Source of the DNA: Roseburia sp.
GTDB taxonomy: Bacteria > Bacillota > Clostridia > Lachnospirales > Lachnospiraceae
DNA: 64,000 nucleotides
Direction: 5' to 3'
NCBI GenBank assembly: GCA_017937095.1
Contig: JAGBEG010000016.1
Location: 1 to 64,000, forward strand
A program made the position numbers and the translations under genes. The notes beneath the pieces are model-generated. The model made no database searches. It saw nothing but the letters and a program-made list of their open reading frames with translations, and was not told where the DNA came from. This document shows positions 7,866 to 17,473 of this stretch, in pieces (position 1 is the first letter of the stretch; each line of letters begins with the position of its first letter).

Positions 7866-8207
7866 CTACACAAATTCCTGCCGCATCGGTGTAAAAATGT
7901 CGAGCAGGATTCCCTCCTTAAGGCACACGCACCCATGCTCGATCGAATTTCTCTTAAGCAGCGCATCCCCCGGATTGACGATGCGCTTCACGCCGTCGAT
8001 CTCGAACTCGAACTGCCCCGACACCACGTAGGTAATCTGCGTGTGTGGATGGTGGTGGAGCGCACCGATAGCGCCCTCTTTAAAATGATTCTCGACGCAC
8101 ATCAGTTCATCCGCGTAAGCCAGAACCTTGCGGCACACACCCTCGCCGCAGTTCTCGGACTCGATCTTCTCATTAAAGTTCCATATCTGATTCTTCTCTG
8201 TTTTCAT
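7866..8207 (-). CDS. kdgF: KdgF-like cupin protein
   Basis: 113 aa from the ATG at 8207, which overlaps the stop of the MFS gene as ATGA and so is translationally coupled; an upstream in-frame ATG lies inside the MFS gene. The single cupin barrel carries the metal-binding HHHPHTQ...E motif and a second histidine in NSIEHG. KdgF proteins linearise 4,5-unsaturated uronates released from pectin or other polyuronides. The position at the end of a uxuA-uxuB-TRAP operon agrees with this role. Cupin certain; KdgF activity inferred from motif and context. Confidence 0.8.
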   Translation of the reverse strand: MKTEKNQIWNFNEKIESENCGEGVCRKVLAYADELMCVENHFKEGAIGALHHHPHTQITYVVSGQFEFEIDGVKRIVNPGDALLKRNSIEHGCVCLKEGILLDIFTPMRQEFV

Positions 8208-9391
8208 CTGACCGTACACTCCTTTCCGCGCTGTCTGCTGACATAGATTACCAGACAGACGATACATGCCATATCAATAAACACAACCGCCACAATAGAG
8301 CTCATTCCAAAAAAGATACCGGATGTCTCCGCTATTTTCCCGATGATCGACGGCATTACGATCGAGCCGATGCTCGCCAGCGTCAGAATAAAGCTCCACG
8401 CAAGCGGGTACTTCTCGATAAGCGCGCCGGAGAACGAAACCGTCGTCGGATAAATGCCCGCCATACTGTAGCCAAAGCCCATAATTCCGACCATGATCCA
8501 CGGCGTGCTCCTGCTAAAGAGAAGCAAAAAGAAGAACAGTACCAGTCCGGCTCCCATCACAAGGAGCAGCCGCTCTTTGGGCATTCTGGTCGAAAGCCAC
8601 GCCGTGGTAAGTCTTCCTGCCAGAATCATGATCCAGAGCACGCTTGCCGTAATCTGGGACAGCGACTCGGCAAGAAAGCCCGTGTCCTTAAAGTAGGTAA
8701 TCATCCATCCGATGACTCCCTGCTCTACGCACAGATAGAAGAACAGCGTCGTCGTACACAGATAAAAAAGCGGTTCTTTAAAAAAGCCAAAATTGCCGCC
8801 CTTATCCTGTTTGACCACCTTATCATCGTCCACCGGTATCAGGAAATAGAGAATCCAGCTCAAAATTCCCATGCCGAGCATAAAATAGCAGGCATAAATC
8901 CAGTTCTCCGTGTCTGTCCTCGTAAGCAGCGTCAGCAAAATCGGAAACAGGAATGCTCCGATCGAGAACATCGCGTGCAGTCCGTTGATGATCCATGCTT
9001 TTCCCGGTGCCAGACTGTTGATCGCCGTGTTGCAGAAATTGCTTGTCGCCCCGCGCGCAAGCCCCGTCATAAAAAATGCCAGCGCCACGCATAGATTTCC
9101 CTGTCCCAGAATAATCAAAAGATACGAGACTGCAAAAAATGCATTGAACAGCAGAATACTCTTTTTTCTGCCGATTGCCACAGGCAGCATTCCCGCCACA
9201 AAGCTTGAAATCAGGTTGCCCACGGAATGCAGGCTTACGATCAGACCGCAGAACGCATAGTCCAGACCTCTCGCATCCCGGATAAAGGGGAGCAGCGAGC
9301 CAATGGACAGCGCCAGCATACCGTTGATGATAAACACGCCGTAGCTGCACAAAAACTGCTTCTTCTTCCTGTCATCCTTTAAAAAGTCCAT
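8204..9391 (-). CDS. MFS transporter
   Basis: 395 aa with about 12 hydrophobic helices in two halves, including the MFS loop 2-3 motif GMLPVAIGRKKSILL. It resembles the FHS-type sugar transporters. Located between uxuB and the KdgF-like gene, so a hexuronate, an oligouronide or a breakdown product is the likely cargo. Ends by ATGA overlap with the cupin gene. Confidence 0.8.
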   Translation of the reverse strand: MDFLKDDRKKKQFLCSYGVFIINGMLALSIGSLLPFIRDARGLDYAFCGLIVSLHSVGNLISSFVAGMLPVAIGRKKSILLFNAFFAVSYLLIILGQGNLCVALAFFMTGLARGATSNFCNTAINSLAPGKAWIINGLHAMFSIGAFLFPILLTLLTRTDTENWIYACYFMLGMGILSWILYFLIPVDDDKVVKQDKGGNFGFFKEPLFYLCTTTLFFYLCVEQGVIGWMITYFKDTGFLAESLSQITASVLWIMILAGRLTTAWLSTRMPKERLLLVMGAGLVLFFFLLLFSRSTPWIMVGIMGFGYSMAGIYPTTVSFSGALIEKYPLAWSFILTLASIGSIVMPSIIGKIAETSGIFFGMSSIVAVVFIDMACIVCLVIYVSRQRGKECTVR

Positions 9392-9457
9392 CTCATTCCA
9401 CCTTCTTATGATTGCTTCCTAATCATTACTTTTTTCTTCTTTTGCTTCTTTTTCTTC

Positions 9458-11071
9458 CTATTTCTCCGCGCAGTACTTCTGTAATGTGCGCCGGACTGCG
9501 CCCACTCCGGCGTTCATCTCCTTAAAATATGCCTCCACGCGCTCTCCAAGCCCCGCATCATAGAGATTTACACCGAAAATGCTCTCGTTGGAAAGAATTT
9601 CTTTTATGCCCGCAAGGTGTTCCTGCTCCCCAAGGGGAATCTGCTCCATAACCGGACACAGCTCGCCCAATAGCGGATCGGGGCTTAACGCAAATTTCTC
9701 TCCCTTGTCATTCACGCCCATAAGATAGCGCAGCCATCCCGCAAATACCAGCGGTATCTTTTCCAGCGTCTCCACATTTAACGTCTCGGATTTCTGGTAT
9801 GCCTTAATCGTCTCCCCGAAGCGGATCGCAAGCTTCTGTGAGGTATCTGTTGCGATACGCTGCGGCGTATCCGGCATAAACGGATTCGGAATCCGCTTCT
9901 TTACGACCTCATCAATAAACTGCTCCGGCGACAGAATACCCGGGTCCACTACAACAGGAAGTCCCTCCTGATACCCGATCGCCCGCACCAGATTATTTAA
10001 CTCCTCGTCCTGCATCTCCGCAGAAATCAGCTCGTAGCCAAGCAGGCAGCCAAACACCGCAAGCGCGGTATGCAGCGGATTTAAGCAGGTACACACCTTC
10101 ATCTTCTCCACCTTATCGACCGTCTCTCTGTCGGTAAAGATAAATCCGCCCTTCTCAAGCGCCTCCCTGCCATTTGGAAAATCATCTTCGATCACCAGAT
10201 ATTCACATTCCTCTGCGTTCACAAACGGCGCTACATAGGTATTCTTTGCGGTGACGATCGGATGCAGTTCCTCACCCCAGTCAGCCACAAGGATTTCTTC
10301 CACTTTCCGGTCCGGACGCGGCGTAATCTTATCGATCATCGTCCACGGGAAGCTTACCTTCTTCTTATCTTCCACATAGCCCAGAAAGTCCCCTTCGACC
10401 AGACCGTTGTCCTGCCACCCTCTGGCAAATGCATGAATCGCTGCATACAGCTTATCTCCGTTGTGGGAACAGTTGTCCATACTGACCATGGCGATCGGAA
10501 GCGCGCCCTTCCTGTATCTCTCATACAAAAGCGCCGCCACTTTGCCGATGTAGCTCTGCGGTTTCTCCGGTCCCTGCTTCATATCCTCCGCCACTGCGGC
10601 TGACATTTCTCCCTTTCCATCGGTCAGGCTGTAGCCCTTTTCCGTAATCGTAAAGGTCGCCATCTGCAGGGATTTCTTTCCGAATATTTCCTTTAAGCGG
10701 GTATACCCCTTTTCGCTGCCGCTGTCCAGACAAAGGGACTCCACCACGCTGCCGACAATATTTTTGGCGATACTTCCGTCCGCCTTAAGCGTCACTGCGA
10801 TTCCGAGGTCGTCATGCGGACGGTTCACCTTCTCAATAATTTCATAATCATAGCCCTCCGCTACGATCAGTCCGCGGTCCAGCTTTCCTTCGTTCAGCAG
10901 GTTTTGTACTACATTTGCCTGAAATGCACGGAAAATGTTTCCCGCCCCGAAATGAATCCAGAATGGCTGCTCCATCGTGCGCCTTCTGACATCTGCCCGG
11001 TCATACTCCGGTACGCCATACCCCTTTTCTTTCCAGTTTTCACCTTTTAATCCTTCTTCCGATAACCTCAT
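9458..11071 (-). CDS. uxuB: fructuronate reductase (D-mannonate oxidoreductase)
   Basis: 537 aa, the usual length for polyol-specific long-chain dehydrogenases. The N-terminal NAD-binding signature is IHFGAGNIFRAFQANV. The central DNCSHNGDK matches the D-N-...-N-G-D segment, and KVCTCLNPLHTALAVFG is the C-terminal domain stretch with the catalytic-region histidine. The reaction is D-fructuronate + NADH to D-mannonate. uxuA lies directly upstream in the same operon, completing glucuronate-type breakdown to 2-keto-3-deoxygluconate. AAAGGAG precedes the ATG. Confidence 0.93.
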   Translation of the reverse strand: MRLSEEGLKGENWKEKGYGVPEYDRADVRRRTMEQPFWIHFGAGNIFRAFQANVVQNLLNEGKLDRGLIVAEGYDYEIIEKVNRPHDDLGIAVTLKADGSIAKNIVGSVVESLCLDSGSEKGYTRLKEIFGKKSLQMATFTITEKGYSLTDGKGEMSAAVAEDMKQGPEKPQSYIGKVAALLYERYRKGALPIAMVSMDNCSHNGDKLYAAIHAFARGWQDNGLVEGDFLGYVEDKKKVSFPWTMIDKITPRPDRKVEEILVADWGEELHPIVTAKNTYVAPFVNAEECEYLVIEDDFPNGREALEKGGFIFTDRETVDKVEKMKVCTCLNPLHTALAVFGCLLGYELISAEMQDEELNNLVRAIGYQEGLPVVVDPGILSPEQFIDEVVKKRIPNPFMPDTPQRIATDTSQKLAIRFGETIKAYQKSETLNVETLEKIPLVFAGWLRYLMGVNDKGEKFALSPDPLLGELCPVMEQIPLGEQEHLAGIKEILSNESIFGVNLYDAGLGERVEAYFKEMNAGVGAVRRTLQKYCAEK

Positions 11072-11108
11072 ACGGCTCTCCTTTCCGCCTCACATAAATC
11101 TGTCCGGT

Positions 11109-12182
11109 TTATTTTCTCTCCTCCGATTTCACAATCGCTTCCCAAAGACCGTTTAAGTAGGTTGCTCCCAGCGCCCTGTCATACAGTCCGTATCCGGGCA
11201 TCGCCACCTCGCCCCAGATCATTCTGCCGTGATCCGGGCGGATCGGTCCGTCAAAGCCGATTTCGTAGAGCGCCTTCATGATCTCATACATATCGAAGGT
11301 CCCGTCAGAGGACAGATGCGCCGCCTCCTCGAAATCAGTCGGGGAATTAAATTTCAGATTTCTCACATGTGCAAAATGGATTCTGCCCTTTAAGGAGCGG
11401 ATCATATCCGGCAGATCGTTTTCCAGATTGGTTCCGTAAGAACCGGAACAGAACGTCACGCCATTGTGCGGGTTATCCACCATCTCCATCATGCGCAGAA
11501 TATTCTTCTTGTTGATAATGATGCGCGGCAGTCCGAATACGCTCCATGCCGGATCGTCCGGGTGGATCGCCATATTGATATCGTACTTGTCGCAGACCGG
11601 CATGATGCGCTCTAAGAAATATTTCAGGTTTGCGAACAGCTTTTCATCATCCACATCCCGATACATTTCAAAAAGCTCCTTCACACGCGCCATACGCTCC
11701 GGCTCCCAGCCCGGCATCACGAAGCCGTTCGTATCCTTTCCGATGGAGGCGAACATTTCTTCCGGTTTTATCGCATCCACCGCCTCCTGCGTATACGCAA
11801 GCACCGTAGAGCCGTCCGGTCTTCTCCTTGCCAGCTCCGTCCTCGTCCAGTCAAACACCGGCATAAAATTATAGCATACCATATGAATCCCCGCTTTGCC
11901 CAGATGCTCTAACGTGGTGATATAATTGTCGATGTACTTCTCCCTGTCCGGCGAACCGATCTTGATTGCATCGTGGATATTCACACTCTCGATTCCGCTC
12001 ACGTGAAGCCCTGCCGCCTCAACCTCCGCGATCATCGCCGCGATATCCTCCTCGCTCCATACTTCCCCCGGCATGGAATCATAAAGCGTTGTGATAACGC
12101 CCGTCACTCCCGGAATCTGCCGGATCTGTTCCAATGTGACAGAATCATGTTTGCTTCCATACCATCTCAATGTCATCTCCAT
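11109..12182 (-). CDS. uxuA: mannonate dehydratase
   Basis: 357 aa TIM-barrel enzyme of the xylose-isomerase-like superfamily; dehydrates D-mannonate to 2-keto-3-deoxygluconate. Typical stretches are MEMTLRWYG at the start, NFMPVFDWTRTEL, MAIHPDDPAW, and FAHVRNLK with FDGPIRPDHGRMIWGE near the C-terminus, which supply metal-binding His and Asp residues. Strong site AGGAGG 8 bases before ATG. Adjacent to uxuB. Confidence 0.95.
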   Translation of the reverse strand: MEMTLRWYGSKHDSVTLEQIRQIPGVTGVITTLYDSMPGEVWSEEDIAAMIAEVEAAGLHVSGIESVNIHDAIKIGSPDREKYIDNYITTLEHLGKAGIHMVCYNFMPVFDWTRTELARRRPDGSTVLAYTQEAVDAIKPEEMFASIGKDTNGFVMPGWEPERMARVKELFEMYRDVDDEKLFANLKYFLERIMPVCDKYDINMAIHPDDPAWSVFGLPRIIINKKNILRMMEMVDNPHNGVTFCSGSYGTNLENDLPDMIRSLKGRIHFAHVRNLKFNSPTDFEEAAHLSSDGTFDMYEIMKALYEIGFDGPIRPDHGRMIWGEVAMPGYGLYDRALGATYLNGLWEAIVKSEERK

Positions 12183-12195
12183 AGTGATTTCCCTC

Positions 12196-13242
12196 CTATT
12201 GCGCTTCCTGCTGCACCGTTTCCTCTCCGGCGTCGCCTTCCTCGATAATCCGCTCGATCAGATCCATCTGACCGCCGCAGTATTTCTCATACACACCCAT
12301 TACGGCATTCTGAAACCGCTTTTTCTCCTCCGCCGAAAGTTCTATGACCTGCGTCCCGTGCTCCGTTGCGATACGTCGCGATTCGGTCTCGCGTTCCGTC
12401 CAAAGTTCCCTCTCGTACAGCGCCGATTCCCATGCACATTCACGGATGATCTGCCTGTCTTCCTCCGAGAGCTTCTCCCACGTATGCGCGGAGCAGAGCT
12501 GCATCTCCGGCACTCTCGTATGCTCGTCCACCGTGTAATAGCGCGCCACCTCATAATGGCTCATCGCCTCGTAGGACGGCCAGTTATTTTCCGCCCCGTC
12601 CACAATCCCGCGTTCTATGCTCGAATAGACGTCCGCATATCCCGTCGGAACCGCCGTAGCCCCCAATGCCTCGACCATGTCCGCCATCAGCTCCGATTCC
12701 TGCACGCGGATTTTCATTCCCGCAATGTCTTCAAGACAGGAAATAGGCTGACTGGAACTGTAAAAATTTCTTGCTCCTGCGTCATACCACGAAAGTCCGA
12801 CCAGCTCGCTCCCGCTTACTTCCTCAAGGAACATATCCCCGATCTCCCCGTCGAGCACTCTCCACATATGTGCGGAATCCGTATACAGATAAGGCATCTG
12901 GAGCACATTCAGCTCGGGGATATATTCCGCAAGCTGTGAAAGAGAGACTCTTGCAAAATCAATTCCGCCGTACTGCATCTGTTCAATGACGTCATGCTCC
13001 GTTCCCATGACTCCTTCCGCGTAAACGAGAATCCGTATCCGCCCGTCTGTCCGCTCCTCCACAAGCTCCGCAAACTTCTGCGCGCCAAGCGTCGTCGGAT
13101 AATCCTCCGTCTGGTTCTCCGCATAGGAGAACACAAATTCCGGCTCTTTTTGTCTGGGCGCGGCACAATACCACACTGCAATGCCGCCTGTCACCGCTGC
13201 CGCCGCCAGAAGTGCGGCTGCCGCCTTCGTCCTCTTATTCAT
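12196..13242 (-). CDS. TRAP-type C4-dicarboxylate/uronate binding protein (DctP family), without adjacent permease
   Basis: 348 aa from the ATG at 13242, which overlaps the response-regulator stop by 8 bases; the longer open frame runs inside that gene. One N-terminal hydrophobic segment (about residues 5-24), then a DctP fold: GAQKFAELVEERTDGRI, then LEDIAGMKIRVQES with the conserved arginine that binds the substrate carboxylate, then VDGAENNWPSYE. It is encoded between a two-component system and uxuA, separate from the dctPQM genes 5 kb upstream. Either it feeds the same permease or it acts as a ligand sensor for the histidine kinase. Confidence 0.85.
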   Translation of the reverse strand: MNKRTKAAAALLAAAAVTGGIAVWYCAAPRQKEPEFVFSYAENQTEDYPTTLGAQKFAELVEERTDGRIRILVYAEGVMGTEHDVIEQMQYGGIDFARVSLSQLAEYIPELNVLQMPYLYTDSAHMWRVLDGEIGDMFLEEVSGSELVGLSWYDAGARNFYSSSQPISCLEDIAGMKIRVQESELMADMVEALGATAVPTGYADVYSSIERGIVDGAENNWPSYEAMSHYEVARYYTVDEHTRVPEMQLCSAHTWEKLSEEDRQIIRECAWESALYERELWTERETESRRIATEHGTQVIELSAEEKKRFQNAVMGVYEKYCGGQMDLIERIIEEGDAGEETVQQEAQ

Positions 13243-14077
13243 CCTGCTTCCCCTGACTGTCCTTGTTTCCTGCCGCCCGCAGCACCTGCATCCGGTATTC
13301 TGTCGGGGTCGTTCCCGCCACCCGCTTGAACACCTTTGCAAAATAATTCGAATCCCGGTAGCCGACGCTTGCGCTGATGTCCTTTACATTGATCACCACA
13401 TCTGCAAGAAGCTGTTTCGCCTTCTCCACCCGGTACTCCGAGAGGTACACGATAAAGCTCTTATCAAAACACTGTTTAAAAATCTTACAGAAATACGCTT
13501 CCGAATAATTCATCGCGCCTGCCGCCGTCTGCAGGGAAATATCTTCCATATAATGCGTGTCAATGTATTCCCGGATTCCCTCCGCCACCGCAGTCATACG
13601 CACATTCTCTGCCGGCTGCTCGAGGTCTTCATTTTCCTCCGGCACAATACTTCTGTCCGGCTCTGTGTTCCTGTATACGCCGTTCTCCCCGCGCTGCTCA
13701 TTCTCCTTTGCAATCTGTATTGCCTCCTCTAACACCGCGACCAGTTCCTCATCCGCCCCCGGCTTTAACAGATAATCCAGCGCGTGGACAGAGATTGCCC
13801 GCTTTGCATAAGCAAATTCATCAAATGCCGTCAGAAAAACAATACTGCATTCCTTATCGTTCTGCCGGATTCTTTCCGCCGCCTCGAGTCCGTTTATGCC
13901 CGGCATCTCGATATCCAGCAGTGCAATCTGACATTTCTTCTCAAAGAAAAGCTGCACTGCCTCCCTGCCGTTGACCGCCTCCACGACCTCAAGCTGTCCT
14001 TTAAAATATTTCTGAATTGTCTTATTTACTACCGTTCTCTCAATCGGTTCATCATCTGCTACCAGTACACGGTACAT
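13235..14077 (-). CDS. YesN-type response regulator (REC + AraC HTH)
   Basis: 280 aa. The receiver domain spans about residues 1-120 with the acidic pocket DDE near residue 8 and phospho-acceptor D55 in LLDIEMPG. The C-terminal AraC/XylS double helix-turn-helix spans about 175-275 (SEAYFCKIFKQ and VGYRDSNYFAKVFKR). It is expected to activate sugar-uptake or catabolic operons when phosphorylated by the kinase encoded just upstream. The gene overlaps the following binding-protein gene by 8 bases. Confidence 0.92.
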   Translation of the reverse strand: MYRVLVADDEPIERTVVNKTIQKYFKGQLEVVEAVNGREAVQLFFEKKCQIALLDIEMPGINGLEAAERIRQNDKECSIVFLTAFDEFAYAKRAISVHALDYLLKPGADEELVAVLEEAIQIAKENEQRGENGVYRNTEPDRSIVPEENEDLEQPAENVRMTAVAEGIREYIDTHYMEDISLQTAAGAMNYSEAYFCKIFKQCFDKSFIVYLSEYRVEKAKQLLADVVINVKDISASVGYRDSNYFAKVFKRVAGTTPTEYRMQVLRAAGNKDSQGKQDE

Positions 14078-14093
14078 AAGCCTCCCTCATTTT

Positions 14094-15641
14094 CTATTCC
14101 CTCGGAATCTCAATTTTAATCACAGTTCCCGCATTCCTTCTGCTGTAGACCTCCACGCTGCCGCCGGAATACATTGCCCGGATTCTCTTATAGATATTCC
14201 CAAGCCCGATTCCCTTGTTTTCTTCGCATTCCAACTGGTCCTTTAAGCTTTTAAGCTGCGCCTCGTCCATTCCCACGCCGTTATCTCCGACCGTGATGAT
14301 AAGCCGCTTCCCCCGCTGCCAGATACGCAGCCGGATCGTCCCGCCTTCCTCCTTGGGCGCCAGTCCATGTATAATGGCATTCTCCACCAAAGGCTGGAAA
14401 GTAAAGGTCGGCACAAGGACAAGCTCCTCATCGACCAGACAGGCGATCTCATAGGAAATCCGGCTTCCGAACCGCATCTTCTGCAGATACATATAGTCCG
14501 CCACGACCTTCAGTTCCTGCGCCAGCGGCATTTCCACCTCCGGCGTCTTTAGATTATAGCGGAACAGCGAACTTAAGGCTTTTATCATCTTCTCCGTCGT
14601 ATCCGCGCCCTCAAGGTTCGCCATTCCTCCGATCACATTCAGCGTGTTGAAAAGAAAATGCGGATGAACCTGACTCTTTAACAGTTCCAGCTTGATCGTC
14701 TCCAGCCGCTTTTCCGTCTCCAGCTTCTCAAGCTCTTCCTCATGCAGAAGGTCGAGCGTTTTTCTCTTCTCCTCCAGTGCAAGGATATACTCTCCGGTGG
14801 CATATTTCATCTTATTGAACGCCCGGACAAGCTCTCCTAACTCATCCTCGTTCTCCACCTCCACATCCTCTGAGAAGAAATCATTCGCCGCGATGCGCTG
14901 CGACGCTTTCACCAGTTCCATGACCGGATGAATAATCGTGCGGTTCATCAGCGCTGCGCATTCCGCCATCGCACACAGCAGAATCAGCGCAAACAATACG
15001 ACTGCAAGCGGCACGCTGACTAACCCCGGAACCTTCTCCTTGTAGGCGGCGCCTCCGTCCTGTATCGTATAAGTCATAAGCGTTCTTGCATACTCGCAAA
15101 GATACTCCTGCATGTCATACACTTCATACAGACAATTGATATAATTCACGTCATACTCGCTCATTGCAAGCACCGCATCCCGCTTGGTGCAGTACACCTC
15201 ATAGCTGTTGCGGATGGACCATGTCTTTGCATAGCGCGCCTCCCCGATCTCCCCGTACTCAAAGGGGAGATCTAAGAGCGCATGTTCCGTCCGCTTTATC
15301 GCCGCATCCAACAGTTCCTTGTCTTCTTCCTTGTCATTCTTCATGTAGCTTTCAAACAACTGGCTTTCCTGTTCCATCGCTTCCAGAAATCCGCTGCTTT
15401 TAGCGTTATCCTGCAGAATCGCATTAAAATCCAGCAGTGAAAACTTCACGATCCATACATCGAAAATGACGGATAGCATGATGATCAAAAATACCGTTCC
15501 CGTAAACGTCGCTATTTTCTTTTTGATCGTAAGCGACTGCCATATCTGTGTTAACCGTTTCCTCACCCCGCTGCTCCCGTCATTTCCGAAATATCGTTTT
15601 ATAAATTCCCGAATGCCCGAAACGCAAAGCCGCAGATACAT
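14094..15641 (-). CDS. YesM/LytS-type sensor histidine kinase
   Basis: 515 aa. Two membrane helices (about 42-62 and 205-226) frame an extracellular sensing domain of about 140 residues. A HAMP linker (TIIHPVMELVKASQRIA) and a coiled coil follow. The phospho-acceptor region is SQVHPHFLFNTLN with H326, typical of the HPK8/LytS class, and the ATPase part shows VENAIIHGL and GDNGVGM. Partner of the AraC-type regulator 16 bases downstream. The neighbouring genes suggest that it senses a uronate or a uronate-loaded binding protein. The start site has only a weak ribosome site, so the first residues are uncertain. Confidence 0.9.
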   Translation of the reverse strand: MYLRLCVSGIREFIKRYFGNDGSSGVRKRLTQIWQSLTIKKKIATFTGTVFLIIMLSVIFDVWIVKFSLLDFNAILQDNAKSSGFLEAMEQESQLFESYMKNDKEEDKELLDAAIKRTEHALLDLPFEYGEIGEARYAKTWSIRNSYEVYCTKRDAVLAMSEYDVNYINCLYEVYDMQEYLCEYARTLMTYTIQDGGAAYKEKVPGLVSVPLAVVLFALILLCAMAECAALMNRTIIHPVMELVKASQRIAANDFFSEDVEVENEDELGELVRAFNKMKYATGEYILALEEKRKTLDLLHEEELEKLETEKRLETIKLELLKSQVHPHFLFNTLNVIGGMANLEGADTTEKMIKALSSLFRYNLKTPEVEMPLAQELKVVADYMYLQKMRFGSRISYEIACLVDEELVLVPTFTFQPLVENAIIHGLAPKEEGGTIRLRIWQRGKRLIITVGDNGVGMDEAQLKSLKDQLECEENKGIGLGNIYKRIRAMYSGGSVEVYSRRNAGTVIKIEIPRE

Positions 15642-15669
15642 GTTCTGTATATACGCCTTTGCATTTCTT

Positions 15670-16143
15670 TTATCTTTCCTGTTCTATTTTCTTCTCTGCA
15701 AATGCAAAGAATGCTTCCTTTTCATTTCCCATGACACGGTTCGTCAGCATATAGCCGTGTTTCGCGTCAGAGAAAACAATGATCATATCGGGCTGCTTTA
15801 CGACCCGTATCCGTTTCCACGGAATATCCTCCTTCTGCCCGCCGACCCTCACATGAAGCCCGGCGTCATCAAAGCCCAGTTCCATATCCTCCGGCAGCGT
15901 GCGCGCCTGCGCCTTCGCCCTGAAATAGATTGCGATCGGCTGAACCACCGGAAACAGAAGACACGCAAACAGCAGCAGTACCTGAACCAGATCCCCGGAG
16001 CGTTCCCAGAACTTTACGGTAAGCAGAATCATCGCGACCGTAAACACCAGATTGCACATACCCGCTACGGAATGATATGTCTGCCGCATGGACATCCGGA
16101 AAAAATCCGCCGCCCTCACACTGCATTTGTACTGATATGTCAT
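15670..16143 (-). CDS. YcxB-like small membrane protein
   Basis: 157 aa. Two adjacent hydrophobic helices (about 30-45 and 54-72) are followed by a soluble C-terminal domain with DIPWKRIRVVKQPDMIIVF, resembling the YcxB-like C-terminal domain found in Firmicutes proteins of unknown role. Sits between dctM and the histidine kinase on the same strand, with short gaps, so it is probably co-transcribed with the uronate locus. Confidence 0.6.
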   Translation of the reverse strand: MTYQYKCSVRAADFFRMSMRQTYHSVAGMCNLVFTVAMILLTVKFWERSGDLVQVLLLFACLLFPVVQPIAIYFRAKAQARTLPEDMELGFDDAGLHVRVGGQKEDIPWKRIRVVKQPDMIIVFSDAKHGYMLTNRVMGNEKEAFFAFAEKKIEQER

Positions 16144-16177
16144 ATGAGCCAGCCCTTTCTATGTAAAACTACAATTA

Positions 16178-17473
16178 TCACGAATTAAATAACATCGGCA
16201 GACCGAGACTGATTTCCGGAATAAAGGTCAGTAACAGAAGAACCACGATCATGCACAGATAGAACGGAAGCGTTGCTTTTACCACACGCTCCATCTTCAC
16301 GCCGCTGACCGCAGAGCCGATAAACAATACCGAGCCAACCGGCGGTGTCAGAAGACCGATACCGCAGTTCAATACCATGATAATACCGAACTGAACCGGA
16401 TCGATACCAATCGAGGTTGCGATTGGAAGAAGGATCGGTGTTGCGATCAGAATGATCGGCGCCATATCCATGATACAACCAAGGAACAGCAGAATCAAGT
16501 CAATTAACAGTGCAATCACGATGGGATTACTGGAAAATCCGATAATCGCTTTGGCTGCCAGATCCGGCACATGAAGCGTCGTCAGGCAGTAGCCGAAAAT
16601 ACTCGAGGTCGAAATCAGAATCAGCACGATCGATAAGGTATCGATGCAGGATTCCAGACTCTTCCATACGCCCTTCCATGTCAGTCCCTTGTAGATATAT
16701 ACGCTGACGATCAGGCTGTAGAATACGGCGATCGCTGCGGATTCTGTCGCTGTGAACCATCCGGCTACAACGCCGACTACGACGATTACGACTGCTGCAA
16801 GCGCCCATATAGAAGTTCCAAGCTGCTTAATGAGCCTGCGGAAGCTGAACTTGTCTCCCTTCGGATAATTTCTTTTCTTTGAGATAATATAGGAACCGAT
16901 CATTAAGGAGACTGCAAGGAGCGCTCCCGGTACATATCCTGCGAGAAACAGGCTTCCTACGGAGATACCGCCTGCGGACATCGCATAGATGACCATGTTG
17001 TGGCTGGGCGGAACAAGAAGACCCTCACAGGAGGATGTAATCGTAACTGCGGTGGAAAAATCATCGTCATATCCCTGGTCTACCATCATCGGGATCATGA
17101 TACTTCCGATGGAAGCGGTATCTGCCGACGCAGAACCGGAAATTCCGCCGAAGAAGTAGGATGCCACGATATTAACCATTGCCATGCCTCCGGTCATCCA
17201 GCCGACACAGGCATTTGCAAGCGCTATCAGCTTTTCCGAGATACCTCCGGTTCCCATCAGTACGCCCATTGTGATAAAGAACGGAACCGCCATCAAACTA
17301 AACGAACTGATTCCCTTTACCATCTGCTGACAAATCGTCGTCAGCGGTAATCCCTGTGATAACAGGCAGAGAAGGGATGAAAGCGCAACTGCATACGCGA
17401 TTGGGAATCTCAATAAAATCATGACAATAAAACTTACAAGCAATACTGCGATTGCTATACTCTGTGCACTCAT
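16178..17473 (-). CDS. dctM: TRAP transporter large permease (DctM family)
   Basis: 431 aa, about 12 hydrophobic helices, the usual DctM length. Characteristic stretches are RFPIAYAVALSS, FGGISGSASADTASIGSIMIP, and NCGIGLLTPPVGSVLF. Ion-coupled importer subunit working with DctQ and DctP. Starts by a TAATG overlap with dctQ. Confidence 0.95.
   Translation of the reverse strand: MSAQSIAIAVLLVSFIVMILLRFPIAYAVALSSLLCLLSQGLPLTTICQQMVKGISSFSLMAVPFFITMGVLMGTGGISEKLIALANACVGWMTGGMAMVNIVASYFFGGISGSASADTASIGSIMIPMMVDQGYDDDFSTAVTITSSCEGLLVPPSHNMVIYAMSAGGISVGSLFLAGYVPGALLAVSLMIGSYIISKKRNYPKGDKFSFRRLIKQLGTSIWALAAVVIVVVGVVAGWFTATESAAIAVFYSLIVSVYIYKGLTWKGVWKSLESCIDTLSIVLILISTSSIFGYCLTTLHVPDLAAKAIIGFSSNPIVIALLIDLILLFLGCIMDMAPIILIATPILLPIATSIGIDPVQFGIIMVLNCGIGLLTPPVGSVLFIGSAVSGVKMERVVKATLPFYLCMIVVLLLLTFIPEISLGLPMLFNS

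Noticed and set aside
12091..12939. 282-codon plus-strand open frame
   Set aside because: Antisense to uxuA and the TRAP binding-protein gene; Arg/His/Leu-rich composition without any domain, typical of a shadow frame.
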